A stretch of 64,000 bases of DNA from Micromonospora terminaliae (GCF_009671205.1 NZ_CP045309.1:4464001-4528000); one strand, 5' to 3'; shown: positions 33,123-41,583, counted from the stretch's first letter. Notes: generated by a model from the sequence alone, not told the origin. Translations and numbers: made by a program.

Positions 33123-34271
33123 GTGGTCGCGATGAGCGGGTCAGTGGCGGAGCGGGAACGGGGCGCCGCACCGGGCGGCACGGACCTGCTGACGGTCGGC
33201 GTGGAGGAGGAGTTCCTGCTCGTCGACCCGCACACCGGTGCCGCCGTGCCCGCGGTCGACCTGGTCATGGAGCAGGTGCCGGCCGAGCTGCGCGGCCAGG
33301 TGGAACGGGAGTTCCAGACCAGCCAGATCGAGATCGGCAGCCCGCCCGGGCTGGAGCTCTCCTCGATCCGGCACTCACTGGGCATGCTCCGCGCCGAGTT
33401 GGCCGCCGCCGCCGAGCGGGCCGGCGTCCGGCTGCTGGCCATCGGCACCGGGCCGGTGGACGGGCCGGTGCCGCCGGTGGTGGACAAGCCCCGCTTCGAC
33501 CGGATGATCGAGCGGTTCCGGCTGCTGGTGCCGGGGCCGGGCAACAACGGCATGCATGTGCACGTCGGCGTCCCGGACGCGGAGACCGGGGTGCAGGTGC
33601 TCAACCACGTCCGTCCCTGGCTGCCGATCCTGCACGCGGTCACCGCCAACTCCCCGTTCGCCAGGGGCGAGGACACCGGCTACGCGAGCTGGCGCTCGGT
33701 CGAGTGGGAGCGCTGGCCCTCGGTGGCGCCCACCCCCTGGCTGGAGTCGCACGAGCACTACGAGCGGCTGATCCGCCAGCTCATCGCCAGCGGCGTGATG
33801 CTCGACGAGGGGATGCTCTACTGGTACGCCCGGCTCTCCGCCAAGTACCCGACCGTGGAGATCCGGATCGGTGACGTGTGCCCGACCGTGGACGACGCGG
33901 TCCTGGTCGCCGCCCTGGTCCGGGCCCTCGTGGCCACCGCCAGGACCGAGCTCGCCGAGGGTCGGCCGGCCATCAACACCGACCACCACCTGCTCGTCGC
34001 CGCGCACTGGCGGGCGGCCCACGACGGGCTGGAGGGCGACGGCGTCGACCTGACCGACGGCGAGCTCCGGCCGGCCTGGGAACTGCTGGACCGGCTGGTC
34101 GAGCGGGTCCGCCCGGAACTGGAGCGGCACGGCGACCTCGACCGGGTGAACGACCTGCTGGGCGGGCTGCGCCGGCACGGCAGCGGCGCGGCGCGGCAGC
34201 GGGCGGTGTTCGGGCGTACCGGCAAGCTGGTCGACGTGGTCGCGGACGTGGCCCGGCAGACCCGGGGCTGA
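33123..34271 (+). CDS. Carboxylate-amine ligase, YbdK/GCS2 family
   Basis: About 382 residues of the glutamate-cysteine ligase type 2 fold. Key stretches are LLTVGVEEEFLLVDPHTGA with the ATP/metal-binding Glu trio, QTSQIEIGSPPG, the nucleotide region GNNGMHVHVGVPD with His residues, and VEIRIGDVCPTVDDAVLVAA. YbdK members show weak gamma-glutamyl-cysteine ligase activity; in actinomycetes, which use mycothiol, the real substrate is unclear. GTG 33123 has GGAG six bases upstream and is preferred; ATG 33132 is the alternative. It is transcribed in the same direction as the following flavoprotein gene. Confidence 0.9.
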   Translation: MVAMSGSVAERERGAAPGGTDLLTVGVEEEFLLVDPHTGAAVPAVDLVMEQVPAELRGQVEREFQTSQIEIGSPPGLELSSIRHSLGMLRAELAAAAERAGVRLLAIGTGPVDGPVPPVVDKPRFDRMIERFRLLVPGPGNNGMHVHVGVPDAETGVQVLNHVRPWLPILHAVTANSPFARGEDTGYASWRSVEWERWPSVAPTPWLESHEHYERLIRQLIASGVMLDEGMLYWYARLSAKYPTVEIRIGDVCPTVDDAVLVAALVRALVATARTELAEGRPAINTDHHLLVAAHWRAAHDGLEGDGVDLTDGELRPAWELLDRLVERVRPELERHGDLDRVNDLLGGLRRHGSGAARQRAVFGRTGKLVDVVADVARQTRG

Positions 34272-34298
34272 GCGCGCCCGCGGGCCGGGCACGCGTGA

Positions 34299-34304
34299 CA
34301 GGAT
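34299..34304 (+). promoter_or_regulatory. -10 element of a probable leaderless flavoprotein-gene promoter
   Basis: CAGGAT ends six bases before GTG 34311. The same hexamer precedes the leaderless starts at 39094 and 54992. Confidence 0.45.
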
Positions 34305-34310
34305 GGCGTC

Positions 34311-35690
34311 GTGGCGGAGCGCATGGTCGTCGTCGGCGGGGACGCCGCCGGGATGTCGGCGGCGTCCCAGGCCCGGCGCCTCCGCGGCCGCGACGACCTG
34401 GAGATCGTCGCCTTCGAGCGCGGCCACTTCACCTCCTACTCGGCCTGCGGCATCCCCTACTGGGTCAGCGGGCTGGTCCCGGGGCGGGACCAGCTCGTCG
34501 CCCGCGACCCGGCCACCTTCCGGGACCGGTTCGACATCGAGGTCCGGCTGCGGCACGAGGTCACCGGCATCGACCTCGACCGCCGGGAGGTGGTCGCCCG
34601 GGACCTGGAGGGCGGCGGCGAGGTCCGCGCCGGCTTCGACACCCTGGTGTACGCCACCGGCGCGACCCCGATCCAGCCCGGCTGGGCGCGCGGCGGGGTG
34701 GCCGGGGTGTTCGGCATGCAGACCCTCGACGACGGCACCGCCCTGCTGGACTGGCTGGACCGCGAGCCGAAGCCCCGCCGCGCCTTGGTGATCGGCGGCG
34801 GCTACATCGGGGTCGAGATGGCCGAGGCGCTGCTGCACCACGGGCTCTCGGTCGACCTGGTCGAGCAGGCCGACCAGCCGATGTCCACGGTGGACCCGGA
34901 CATGGGCGAGCTGGTGGCCGAGGCGATGCGCGGCACCGGCATCGGCATCCGCACCGGCCGGACGGTCACCGGCCTCGACGAGCGGGACGGCCGGATCGCC
35001 GCGGTGGTCACCGACGAGGGGCCGATCCCCGCCGACGTCGTGGTGCTGGGTCTGGGCGTACGCCCGAACACGGCGCTCGGCGAAGCCGCCGGCCTGCCCG
35101 TCGGCCCGTCCGGGGCGATCCGCGTCGACCGGCGGATGCGGGTGCCCGGCACGCCCGGCGTCTACGCCGCCGGCGACTGCGTGGAGAGCCTGCACCGGGT
35201 CAGCGGCATGCCCATGCACATCCCGCTCGGCACCCACGCCAACAAGCAGGGCCGGGTCGCCGGGATCAACATCGGCGGCGGCTACGCGACCTTCCCCGGC
35301 GTGATCGGCACGGCGGTGACCAAGGTCTGCGAGCTGGAGGTCGGGCGGACGGGCCTGCGCGAGCGGGACGCCCACGCGGCCGGCTTCGAGTTCGTCACCG
35401 TGCTCGCCGAGTCGACCAACCGGGCCGGCTACTACCCGGGCGCCCGGCCCATGACGGTCAAGTTGATCGCCGAGCGGCCCAGTGGCCGCCTGCTGGGCGC
35501 GCAGATCGTCGGCTGGTCCGAGGCGGCCAAACGGATCGACGCGCTGGCCGTGGCGCTGTGGAACAACATGACGGTGGACGAGATGACCGCGCTCGACCTG
35601 GGCTACGCACCGCCGTACGCGCCGGTCTGGGACCCGGTGCTCATCGCCGCCCGCAAGGCCGTCGAAGCCCTCGCCCACTCCGGTCGGTAG
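34311..35690 (+). CDS. FAD-dependent pyridine nucleotide-disulfide oxidoreductase (CoA-disulfide reductase/NADH oxidase-like)
   Basis: 459 residues. FAD-binding start MVVVGGDAAGMSAASQARR, single redox cysteine C46 in SYSACGIPYW as in CoA-disulfide reductase and NADH oxidase, NAD motif VIGGGYIGVEMAEAL in the middle, FAD site VYAAGDCVE, and the C-terminal dimerisation domain. There is no CxxxxC pair, so it is a one-cysteine enzyme. Likely roles are reduction of CoA disulfide or persulfide, or of oxygen, with NAD(P)H. GTG 34311 probably lacks a leader. No rhodanese domain is attached. Confidence 0.92.
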   Translation: MAERMVVVGGDAAGMSAASQARRLRGRDDLEIVAFERGHFTSYSACGIPYWVSGLVPGRDQLVARDPATFRDRFDIEVRLRHEVTGIDLDRREVVARDLEGGGEVRAGFDTLVYATGATPIQPGWARGGVAGVFGMQTLDDGTALLDWLDREPKPRRALVIGGGYIGVEMAEALLHHGLSVDLVEQADQPMSTVDPDMGELVAEAMRGTGIGIRTGRTVTGLDERDGRIAAVVTDEGPIPADVVVLGLGVRPNTALGEAAGLPVGPSGAIRVDRRMRVPGTPGVYAAGDCVESLHRVSGMPMHIPLGTHANKQGRVAGINIGGGYATFPGVIGTAVTKVCELEVGRTGLRERDAHAAGFEFVTVLAESTNRAGYYPGARPMTVKLIAERPSGRLLGAQIVGWSEAAKRIDALAVALWNNMTVDEMTALDLGYAPPYAPVWDPVLIAARKAVEALAHSGR

Positions 35691-35721
35691 TCGAGCGCCC
35701 GATCCTGTCGGGGGGCCGGTT

Positions 35722-35727
35722 TACCTT
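35722..35727 (+). promoter_or_regulatory. Possible -10 element upstream of the WGR-domain gene
   Basis: TACCTT fits TANNNT in an AT-rich TTTACCTTGTG patch, 44 bases before the start, leaving a normal leader with the ribosome site CGGAGG. Confidence 0.4.
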
Positions 35728-35771
35728 GTGCGGGCTGTTGCCGGGTCCGGCACTTCCCCTCGGAGGCTTTC

Positions 35772-37193
35772 ATGTCGCAGGAGACGACCTACCTCGAACT
35801 GTCCGAAGTGGACGGAGGAGCGCACAAGTTCTACGAGGTCGTGGTCGACGGCACCACGATGAGCGTGCGCTACGGCCGGATCGGCGACCAGGGCCAGGTG
35901 AAGTGCAGCAGCTTCCCGGACAACGCCCGCGCCCGGGCCGCCGCCGCCAAGAAGATCGGCGAGAAGGTCCGCAAGGGATACGCGCCGGCCGTCCCCGGCG
36001 TACGCCAGAAGCGGGCGGTCTCCCGTCGGCAGATCGTCAGCACCCGCTCCACCGCCCGCACCGCCCCGGTCCTCTGGCGCTACGCCTCCGGCGCGCCCGC
36101 GTTCGGCATCTTCATCGACGGGCAGAGCTGCATGGTGGGCAACGAGCACGGGGTGATCACCACGCTCGACCACGACGCCCGGGTGCTCAACCAGGTCCGG
36201 CTCCCCGACGGGGTCAAGTGCATCGTCGCCGACGACGCGTGGATCTACGCGGGCTGCGACGACGGCAACGTCTACGACCTGTCCGGCAAGGTGCCCCGGG
36301 TGGCCTACGCGATCGCCCCCGACATCGACATCTACTGGCTGGACATCCACGACGGCGTGCTGGGCGTCTCCGACCGCGAGGGCGGCATCGCCGCGATCGA
36401 CCACGAGGACGAGTTCCTCTGGCGCCGGCCGGGCCGGGGCCGCTCCGCGTGGATGGTGCGCTGCGACACCGACGCCCTCTACCACGGCCACTCGCAGGGC
36501 GTCACCGGCTACGACTGGCGCACGGGGCGGGAGCTGTGGCACACCCGCACCGGGGCGGTCCTCTTCGGCTGGCAGGAGCGCGACGCCGTGTTCGCGGGCA
36601 CGGGCACCCGCGAGGTGGTGCGGCTGCGCAAGGACGGGCGGGCCGAGCGCACCTACCGGTGCGACTCCGCGGTCTTCTCCTGCGCCACGGCCGAGGGCGG
36701 CCGGTACGTCTTCGCCGGCGACAGCGCCTCCTCGATCTACTGCTTCGACGAGGCCGGCAACCGGCTGTGGAAGCTCGGCACCGGCTGCGGCTCGGCCTAC
36801 TCCATGCAGTACCACGACGAGCGGCTCTACGTGGTGACCACCGGCGGCTACCTGGCCTGCATCGACGCCAGCGAGCCGGCGATCCGCGCGGCCGAGGCGG
36901 GCAGCGTGCCCGAGGTGGTCGACGTGAAGGCACCGGCCCGGCTGCCCGAGCCGGCCGCCTGGACCAGCGTCGAGGTGACCACCGACGACCGGGCCGGCGT
37001 GGTGGTGCAGTGCGTGGAGCAGGGCGGCCGGCTGCGCATCCGCGTGCTCTCGGACGGCTTCCGGCGCGACTGGCCGGTGCAGTTCCCGAAGGGCATCCGG
37101 GAGCCCGGGGCGCGTTACCTGGTCACCGAGGTCCGCGAGGCCGGCCGGGGCGGCTTCTACCGGGCGTACGGCGACATCCGCCGGCTGCGCTGA
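35772..37193 (+). CDS. WGR-domain protein fused to a PQQ-like beta-propeller
   Basis: 473 residues. Residues 1-80 form a WGR domain (HKFYEVVVDGTTMSVRYGRIGDQG, then KIGEKVRKGYAPA), a nucleic-acid or protein-binding module known from PARPs and MolR-type proteins. A basic linker (about 80-98) leads to a propeller of six or so repeats with PQQ-like blades, e.g. MVGNEHGVITTLDHDARVLN, IYAGCDDGNVYDLSGKVPR and VFAGDSASSIYCFDEAGNRL. There is no signal peptide, so it is cytoplasmic. I know of no defined function for the combination; a scaffold or sensor is a guess. The gene ends at a very strong bidirectional terminator. Confidence 0.85.
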   Translation: MSQETTYLELSEVDGGAHKFYEVVVDGTTMSVRYGRIGDQGQVKCSSFPDNARARAAAAKKIGEKVRKGYAPAVPGVRQKRAVSRRQIVSTRSTARTAPVLWRYASGAPAFGIFIDGQSCMVGNEHGVITTLDHDARVLNQVRLPDGVKCIVADDAWIYAGCDDGNVYDLSGKVPRVAYAIAPDIDIYWLDIHDGVLGVSDREGGIAAIDHEDEFLWRRPGRGRSAWMVRCDTDALYHGHSQGVTGYDWRTGRELWHTRTGAVLFGWQERDAVFAGTGTREVVRLRKDGRAERTYRCDSAVFSCATAEGGRYVFAGDSASSIYCFDEAGNRLWKLGTGCGSAYSMQYHDERLYVVTTGGYLACIDASEPAIRAAEAGSVPEVVDVKAPARLPEPAAWTSVEVTTDDRAGVVVQCVEQGGRLRIRVLSDGFRRDWPVQFPKGIREPGARYLVTEVREAGRGGFYRAYGDIRRLR

Positions 37194-37199
37194 GCGGCT

Positions 37200-37236
37200 C
37201 CGGTCCGGGGGCGGTGCGGGACCGCCCCCGGACCGG
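37200..37236. terminator. Bidirectional terminator between WGR gene and SigE-partner gene
   Basis: Perfect 16-bp stem (37200-37215 with 37221-37236) and a five-base loop, fitting exactly between the stop codons of the two converging genes. Confidence 0.88.
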
Positions 37237-38487
37237 TCACCGGCAGGTCCAGCGCACCGGCCGGACGTCCTGGTCGTCGCGCTCGAGCTTCCCGCCGAGC
37301 ACCCGGGCGTCGTCGCTGAAACTGTTCACGCTCCCCTGCCGACCGCCGCGCCAGCCGTCCGGCACGGGCAGTTTCACCGACCTCGTATCGGTGATCACGC
37401 CGGGGACGTCATCGCCGACCCAGCCGGCCAGCCAGCCCTGACCGTTGCCGATCCCGGCCCAGAGGACGCCCTTGAGCACCTCCGCCTGCCCGGTCCGCAG
37501 GTCGATCCGCACCGGATAGCTGGGAATGCCGTTCCGGGGAACCACCTTGGTGTCCCGTTCGGCGGTGCCGGTCACCCAGCCGCCCGCCAACGACAGGGGC
37601 AGGAACCGGTCCGCCTTCCCGCCGGGCACCCGCGGCAACGGCAGCACCTCCGGCCGGACGGCGCCCGGACGCCACACCACCGCGCGCGGGGGCTTGTCCG
37701 GGTGCCCGTCGGACATCACGGCCAGGATGGTGCCGTCCTCGTCGATGTCGATGGCCGCGCCCTCCCACTGCGGGCCGGGCAGTGGCAGATCGACCGGCTG
37801 GCTCCGGTACGAGTCCCAGACCACCGGCCGTTGGTTCCAGGGTTTCCCGGGAACCAGATTGCGGTAGCCGACGATCCGGCCGGCGTCGTTGACGGCCGTC
37901 GCGCCACCGGACGTCACGACGGGCAGGCCGATGACCTCACCGTCGCGCACCGCCCACGCCCGCCGCTCGTTGGGGGACGCCGACGACGAACCCACCGCCA
38001 GGCCTGCCCGGTTCACATCCTTCAACTCCTGCATCGAGCCCGGCAGCTCGACCTCCCGGACCCCGTCCCCCTTCCAGATCAGCAGACCGAAATCCATGCG
38101 ACCCTGCCCCTGCGGTGCCCGACGGCCGACCAGCCACCGGCCGTCCGGGTCACCGCCGGTGACCGCGGCCCGTGGATCGCCCGGCACGGGCAGCAGCCCG
38201 GCCTCGCACACCCCCTGCCACGGGCCGGTCGGTCGCGGTTCCGGCACCGACGGGCTGGGGCTCGAAGCCGGCGCGGGGGCCGCCCGTCCGTCCCCGCCCA
38301 GCGCCGCCGGCAGCGCGGCCACCGCCAGCACGCCCAGCGCGGCCAGTCCGGCCGCCGCCACCCGGCGGTTACGTCGGCGGCGGCGCGCCTCCCGCATCGC
38401 CCTCGGCAGGTCGATCCGGGGCGGGCCGGCCGGCTCGTCGTCCAGCCACCGCAGCCGGTCGGCGACCTGTTCGTCATCGGTCCTCAT
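37237..38487 (-). CDS. Membrane-anchored protein paired with SigE-family sigma factor, HAF/beta-propeller-like
   Basis: 416 residues. The 45-residue cytoplasmic part begins MRTDDEQVADRLRWLDDEPA and is rich in Arg before a single membrane segment (about 44-63). The outside domain has repeated segments of the HAF type, e.g. GGATAVNDAGRIVGYRN, WEGAAIDIDEDGTILAVMSD and GWVTGTAERD, which suggest a beta-propeller. It starts two bases after the sigma-factor stop, so the genes are co-translated. By context it may be a membrane anti-sigma factor or a signal sensor, but no zinc-finger or classic anti-sigma motif is visible. Confidence 0.75.
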   Translation of the reverse strand: MRTDDEQVADRLRWLDDEPAGPPRIDLPRAMREARRRRRNRRVAAAGLAALGVLAVAALPAALGGDGRAAPAPASSPSPSVPEPRPTGPWQGVCEAGLLPVPGDPRAAVTGGDPDGRWLVGRRAPQGQGRMDFGLLIWKGDGVREVELPGSMQELKDVNRAGLAVGSSSASPNERRAWAVRDGEVIGLPVVTSGGATAVNDAGRIVGYRNLVPGKPWNQRPVVWDSYRSQPVDLPLPGPQWEGAAIDIDEDGTILAVMSDGHPDKPPRAVVWRPGAVRPEVLPLPRVPGGKADRFLPLSLAGGWVTGTAERDTKVVPRNGIPSYPVRIDLRTGQAEVLKGVLWAGIGNGQGWLAGWVGDDVPGVITDTRSVKLPVPDGWRGGRQGSVNSFSDDARVLGGKLERDDQDVRPVRWTCR

Positions 38488-38489
38488 GC

Positions 38490-39005
38490 TCACCGCTCCT
38501 CTCCGGTCCGACCGGCCAGCTCGCGGTCCCCGAGCAGCCGCCGCATCGCCGCCAGGCCGTGCGAGGTCTGGCTCTTCACCGTGCCCGCCGAGCAGCCCAG
38601 CGTCCGGGCCACCTCCTCCACCGGCAGGTCGTGCAGGAAACGCAGCACCAGCACCGCGCGTTGCCGGGGCGGCACCTTCGCCAGGGCGTCGCGCAGCACG
38701 GTCCGCTCCTCCACGCCCCGGTCCACCGTGGACCGCACGTCGGGCGGCCCGCCGAACAGGTGCACCCGCCACCAGCCCCGCCGCCGGGTGTCCAGGAAGT
38801 GCCGCACCAGCACCGTGCGGACGTACGCGTCGAGCTGCTCGACCTCGCCGATCCGGGTCCAGCGCAGGTAGAGCCGGGTGACCGTCTCCTGCACCAGGTC
38901 GTCGGCCTCGTCGGCGTCACCGCACAGTCCGTACGCGAGCCGGCGCAGCGCCGGCAGGCGCGCGGTGACGTACTCGACGTATTCCTGGTCCGATGCGTCC
39001 GGCAT
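38490..39005 (-). CDS. SigE-family ECF RNA polymerase sigma factor
   Basis: 171 residues. Region 2 contains LPALRRLAYGLCGDADEADDLVQETVTRLYLRW, and region 4 has LVLRFLHDLPVEEVARTLGC followed by SAGTVKSQTSHGLAAMRRLL, the usual helix-turn-helix of actinobacterial SigE-family factors. ATG 39005 has GGGAGG nine bases upstream. The promoter region carries an ECF-like AACC-N16-CGTC pair, consistent with autoregulation. The downstream membrane protein is co-translated. It is divergent from the APH-type kinase gene. Confidence 0.93.
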   Translation of the reverse strand: MPDASDQEYVEYVTARLPALRRLAYGLCGDADEADDLVQETVTRLYLRWTRIGEVEQLDAYVRTVLVRHFLDTRRRGWWRVHLFGGPPDVRSTVDRGVEERTVLRDALAKVPPRQRAVLVLRFLHDLPVEEVARTLGCSAGTVKSQTSHGLAAMRRLLGDRELAGRTGEER

Positions 39006-39035
39006 CCGGCCACCTCCCTGGGGTTCCCTGTTCCA

Positions 39036-39059
39036 GACGGCAGCGCGCCGGAAACGGTT
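39036..39059 (-). promoter_or_regulatory. ECF-type promoter of the sigma-factor gene (likely autoregulated)
   Basis: On the minus strand AACC (39056-39059) and CGTC (39036-39039) are separated by exactly 16 bases, the pattern of extracytoplasmic-function sigma promoters. Transcription would start about 25 bases before the ATG. Confidence 0.6.
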
Positions 39060-39081
39060 GTACGCGAGCGCCGGCGGAAAC

Positions 39082-39087
39082 CAGGAT
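39082..39087 (+). promoter_or_regulatory. -10 element of a probable leaderless APH-like kinase promoter
   Basis: CAGGAT ends six bases before ATG 39094, with no ribosome site. Its -35 zone overlaps the -35 of the divergent ECF promoter, so the two may compete. Confidence 0.5.
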
Positions 39088-39093
39088 GGTCGG

Positions 39094-39966
39094 ATGCGTG
39101 TGGAGATCCCCGAGAGGCTGCGCTGGACCGAGCGGCTTCCGGCCGGCCAGGCCTGGCTCGCCACCCTGCCGGACCGGCTGGCCGAGTGCGTCGTCCGCTG
39201 GGACCTGCGGATCGGCCCACCCTTCGCGTACGCGTTCGCCTCGCTGGCCGTGCCGGCGGACCTGCCCGACGGCACCCGGGCGGTGCTGAAGCTCCAGTAC
39301 CCGGACGACGACAGTGTCCACGAGGCCACCGCGCTGGCGCACTGGGCCGGCCGGGGCGCCATCCGGCTGCTGGCCCACGACGCCGAGCGCCGCGCGCTGC
39401 TGGTCGAGCGCTGCGTCCCCGGCACCCCGCTGCACGGGCTGCCCCCGGACGCGGCGCTCGACGTGGCGGTCGGTCTGCTGCCCCGGCTCGGGGTGCCGGC
39501 CGGCCCGCCGTTCACCCCGCTCGCCGAGGAGGCCGCCGGCTGGGCCGAGCGGATGCCGGCCAAGTGGGAGCGGCTGAACCGGCCGTTCGAGCGGCGGCTG
39601 CTGGACACGGCGCTCGGGCTGCTCGCCGATCTGGTGCCCAGCCAGGGCGAGCAGGTGCTGGTCAACCAGGATCTGCACGCCGGCAACGTGCTGGCGGCCA
39701 CCCGCGAGCCGTGGCTGGTTATCGACCCGAAGCCCCTGGTCGGCGAGCGGGAGTTCGCGGCCGTGCCGCTGGTGCGCGGCCCCGAGCTGGGCCACTCCCC
39801 GGCCGCGGTTCGGCACCGGCTCGACCGGCTCAGCGCCGGGCTGGGCCTGGACCGGGAGCGGGTGCGCGGCTGGGCGGTCGTGCACACGCTCGCCTGGAGC
39901 ATGGGCGAGGACGAGGTCTTCCCGCACCAGGTCGAGACGGTCCGCTGGCTGCTCGACCGGGCGTGA
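39094..39966 (+). CDS. Aminoglycoside/hydroxyurea phosphotransferase family kinase (APH(6)-like)
   Basis: 290 residues of the streptomycin-6-kinase/hydroxyurea kinase family. Recognisable parts are RAVLKLQYPDDDSVHEATAL with the ATP-binding Lys, the catalytic-loop equivalent VLVNQDLHAGNVLA and WLVIDPKPLVGEREF with the metal-binding Asp. The catalytic Asp is kept, but the usual His-Gly before it is Asn-Gln, so activity or substrate may differ. Members inactivate streptomycin or phosphorylate other alcohols. The ATG is probably leaderless. The gene ends at a long terminator. Confidence 0.87.
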   Translation: MRVEIPERLRWTERLPAGQAWLATLPDRLAECVVRWDLRIGPPFAYAFASLAVPADLPDGTRAVLKLQYPDDDSVHEATALAHWAGRGAIRLLAHDAERRALLVERCVPGTPLHGLPPDAALDVAVGLLPRLGVPAGPPFTPLAEEAAGWAERMPAKWERLNRPFERRLLDTALGLLADLVPSQGEQVLVNQDLHAGNVLAATREPWLVIDPKPLVGEREFAAVPLVRGPELGHSPAAVRHRLDRLSAGLGLDRERVRGWAVVHTLAWSMGEDEVFPHQVETVRWLLDRA

Positions 39967-39984
39967 CCGGTCTGTCGTCTGCTC

Positions 39985-40028
39985 GTCCCGTGGCGTGACC
40001 GGTCCGGGGACCGGTCACGCCACGGGAC
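39985..40028. terminator. Bidirectional terminator after the APH-like gene
   Basis: Arms of 21 bases (39985-40005 and 40008-40028) are fully complementary around a two-base centre, between converging stops at 39966 and 40036. Confidence 0.88.
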
Positions 40029-40035
40029 GCGGCGG

Positions 40036-40629
40036 TCAGGCGGGGTACGGGACCGCCTCGCGGGCCGTCCGCAGGGCCCCGGCCCACCAGGCGAGCTGGT
40101 CCAGCAGGGTCTTGGCGTACCCGGACGCCGCCGCGTCGAGCGGCTGGCCGTCCTGCCAGCCCAGGTAGTAGTTCGGGAAGGCCAGCCCGTCGCGGATGGT
40201 CACGGCGTGCAGCTCGGTGAGCACGTTCTCCAGGTGCAGGACGGCGTGCCGGCCGCCCGCCGCGCCGCCGTAGCTCACGAACGCGACCGGCTTGGCCGTC
40301 CACTGGGTGAAGTGCCAGTCGATGGCCGCCTTCAGCGCGGCCGGGTAGCTGTGGTTGTACTCCGGGGTGACCAGGATGAACGCGTCCGCGTCCCCCAGCG
40401 CGGCGGTCAGCGGCGCCATGGCCTCCGGCCGCGGGTACGCGTCGCCCGCGAACTTCGGTGACTCCACCGGCAACGCGAGCGGGATCTCGACCCCGGCCAG
40501 GTCGACGACGTCGACGTCGAACCCGCCGTGCTCGCGCGCCCGCTCGGCGACCCAGGACGCGACGACCGGCCCGAACCGGCCCTCGCGGACACTTCCGATG
40601 ACGATGACCAACTTGTGCTTCTCGTTCAT
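40036..40629 (-). CDS. NAD(P)H-dependent FMN reductase-like oxidoreductase
   Basis: 197 residues, flavodoxin-like fold. The FMN phosphate loop is VIVIGSVREGRFGPVVASWV near the N-terminus, and the family signature VTPEYNHSYPAALKAAID follows at about residue 100, with VSYGGAAGGRHA further on. It should transfer electrons from NAD(P)H to FMN or quinone-like acceptors. ATG 40629 has GTGGAG upstream; the frame is open a little further. It is divergent from an XRE/MmyB-like regulator, and such pairs usually regulate each other. Confidence 0.92.
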   Translation of the reverse strand: MNEKHKLVIVIGSVREGRFGPVVASWVAERAREHGGFDVDVVDLAGVEIPLALPVESPKFAGDAYPRPEAMAPLTAALGDADAFILVTPEYNHSYPAALKAAIDWHFTQWTAKPVAFVSYGGAAGGRHAVLHLENVLTELHAVTIRDGLAFPNYYLGWQDGQPLDAAASGYAKTLLDQLAWWAGALRTAREAVPYPA

Positions 40630-40729
40630 GGGCTCCACGGTCCGCCGCCGCGGCGGCGGCAACCAGACCGGGCGAAGGCTGGCCCCCGCAGGGCCACGCT
40701 ACGCCGGCCGGGGCAGCCGGAATCCCGCC

Positions 40730-40735
40730 TAGACT
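40730..40735 (+). promoter_or_regulatory. -10 element of a probable leaderless XRE-regulator promoter
   Basis: TAGACT fits TANNNT and ends eight bases before ATG 40744; no ribosome site lies between. Confidence 0.45.
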
Positions 40736-40743
40736 CTCCACCC

Positions 40744-41583
40744 ATGGGTACGCCACTGGGCGACTTCGTCCGTGCCAAGCGCGACACCATCCAGCCGGAG
40801 TCCTTCGGCCTGCCCGACCGGGGCCGGCGCCGCTCCCCCGGCCTGACCCGGGCGGAGGTGGCCACCCGGTCGGGGATCAGCGTGGAGTACCTGACCCGCA
40901 TCGAGCAGGGCCGGGACCGCAACCCCTCGCACGCGGTGTTGCACGCGCTCGCGGACGGTCTGAGCCTGGATGCCGGGGAGCGGCACCACCTGCGCTACCT
41001 CGCCAAGATCACCGGCGGGGGCTGCCCGGGGCACCGGCCGCCGGCGCCGCCCAACCGCGAGGTTCGGCCCACCGTGCGGGAGACCCTCCGGCTGCTCGAG
41101 CCCGGGGTCGCGTTCGTGACCAACCGGCTGGGCGACGTGCTCGCCCACACGGAAGGATTCGCGCTGGTCATGGGCGCGACCGGGCTGCTGGACGCCGAGC
41201 GGCCGAACCTGACCCGCTACGTCTTCACCGACCCCCGCGCCAGGAGCGTCTTCCCGGACTGGGACCAGGTGGCCGACGAGCAGGCCTTCGACCTGTGGCT
41301 CGGGCCCTCCGCGGAAAGCTCCGAGTGGTTCAGGGTCCAGCTCGCCCCCGTCGCCGGGCCGGAGTTCACCCGGCGGCTCCAACGGCACCTGCCGCCGCCC
41401 CAGGTCCCGCTCCGGCTCGACCATCCCGCCGTAGGCGAGCTGCGCTGGCACCGGGAGAAGCTGGAGCTGGCGAGCACCGACGCCCAGGAGCTGGTCGTCC
41501 TCCTGCCCGGCGACGAGGCGACCGCGCAGGCCGTCGAGGGGCTCCGGCACCGCCGGCACGGCACCCTTCGCGCCGTCGGCTGA
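40744..41583 (+). CDS. XRE-family regulator with MmyB-like ligand domain
   Basis: 279 residues. The N-terminal helix-turn-helix (about 5-75) has GLTRAEVATRSGISVEYLTRIEQGRDRNPS. The C-terminal half matches the MmyB-like PAS-type domain (PDWDQVADEQAFDLWLGPSA, RLDHPAVGELRWHREKLEL), which binds fatty-acid-like ligands in the one solved case. It is divergent from the FMN reductase gene and probably controls it. The ATG at 40744 is probably leaderless; the longer open frame overlaps the divergent gene. Confidence 0.92.
   Translation: MGTPLGDFVRAKRDTIQPESFGLPDRGRRRSPGLTRAEVATRSGISVEYLTRIEQGRDRNPSHAVLHALADGLSLDAGERHHLRYLAKITGGGCPGHRPPAPPNREVRPTVRETLRLLEPGVAFVTNRLGDVLAHTEGFALVMGATGLLDAERPNLTRYVFTDPRARSVFPDWDQVADEQAFDLWLGPSAESSEWFRVQLAPVAGPEFTRRLQRHLPPPQVPLRLDHPAVGELRWHREKLELASTDAQELVVLLPGDEATAQAVEGLRHRRHGTLRAVG

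Noticed and set aside
34299..34320. Ribosome-binding site AGGA before the flavoprotein gene
   Set aside because: AGGA lies 7-10 bases upstream and could act as a weak site; CAGGAT matches the repeated leaderless pattern better, so it was annotated as a -10 with reduced confidence.
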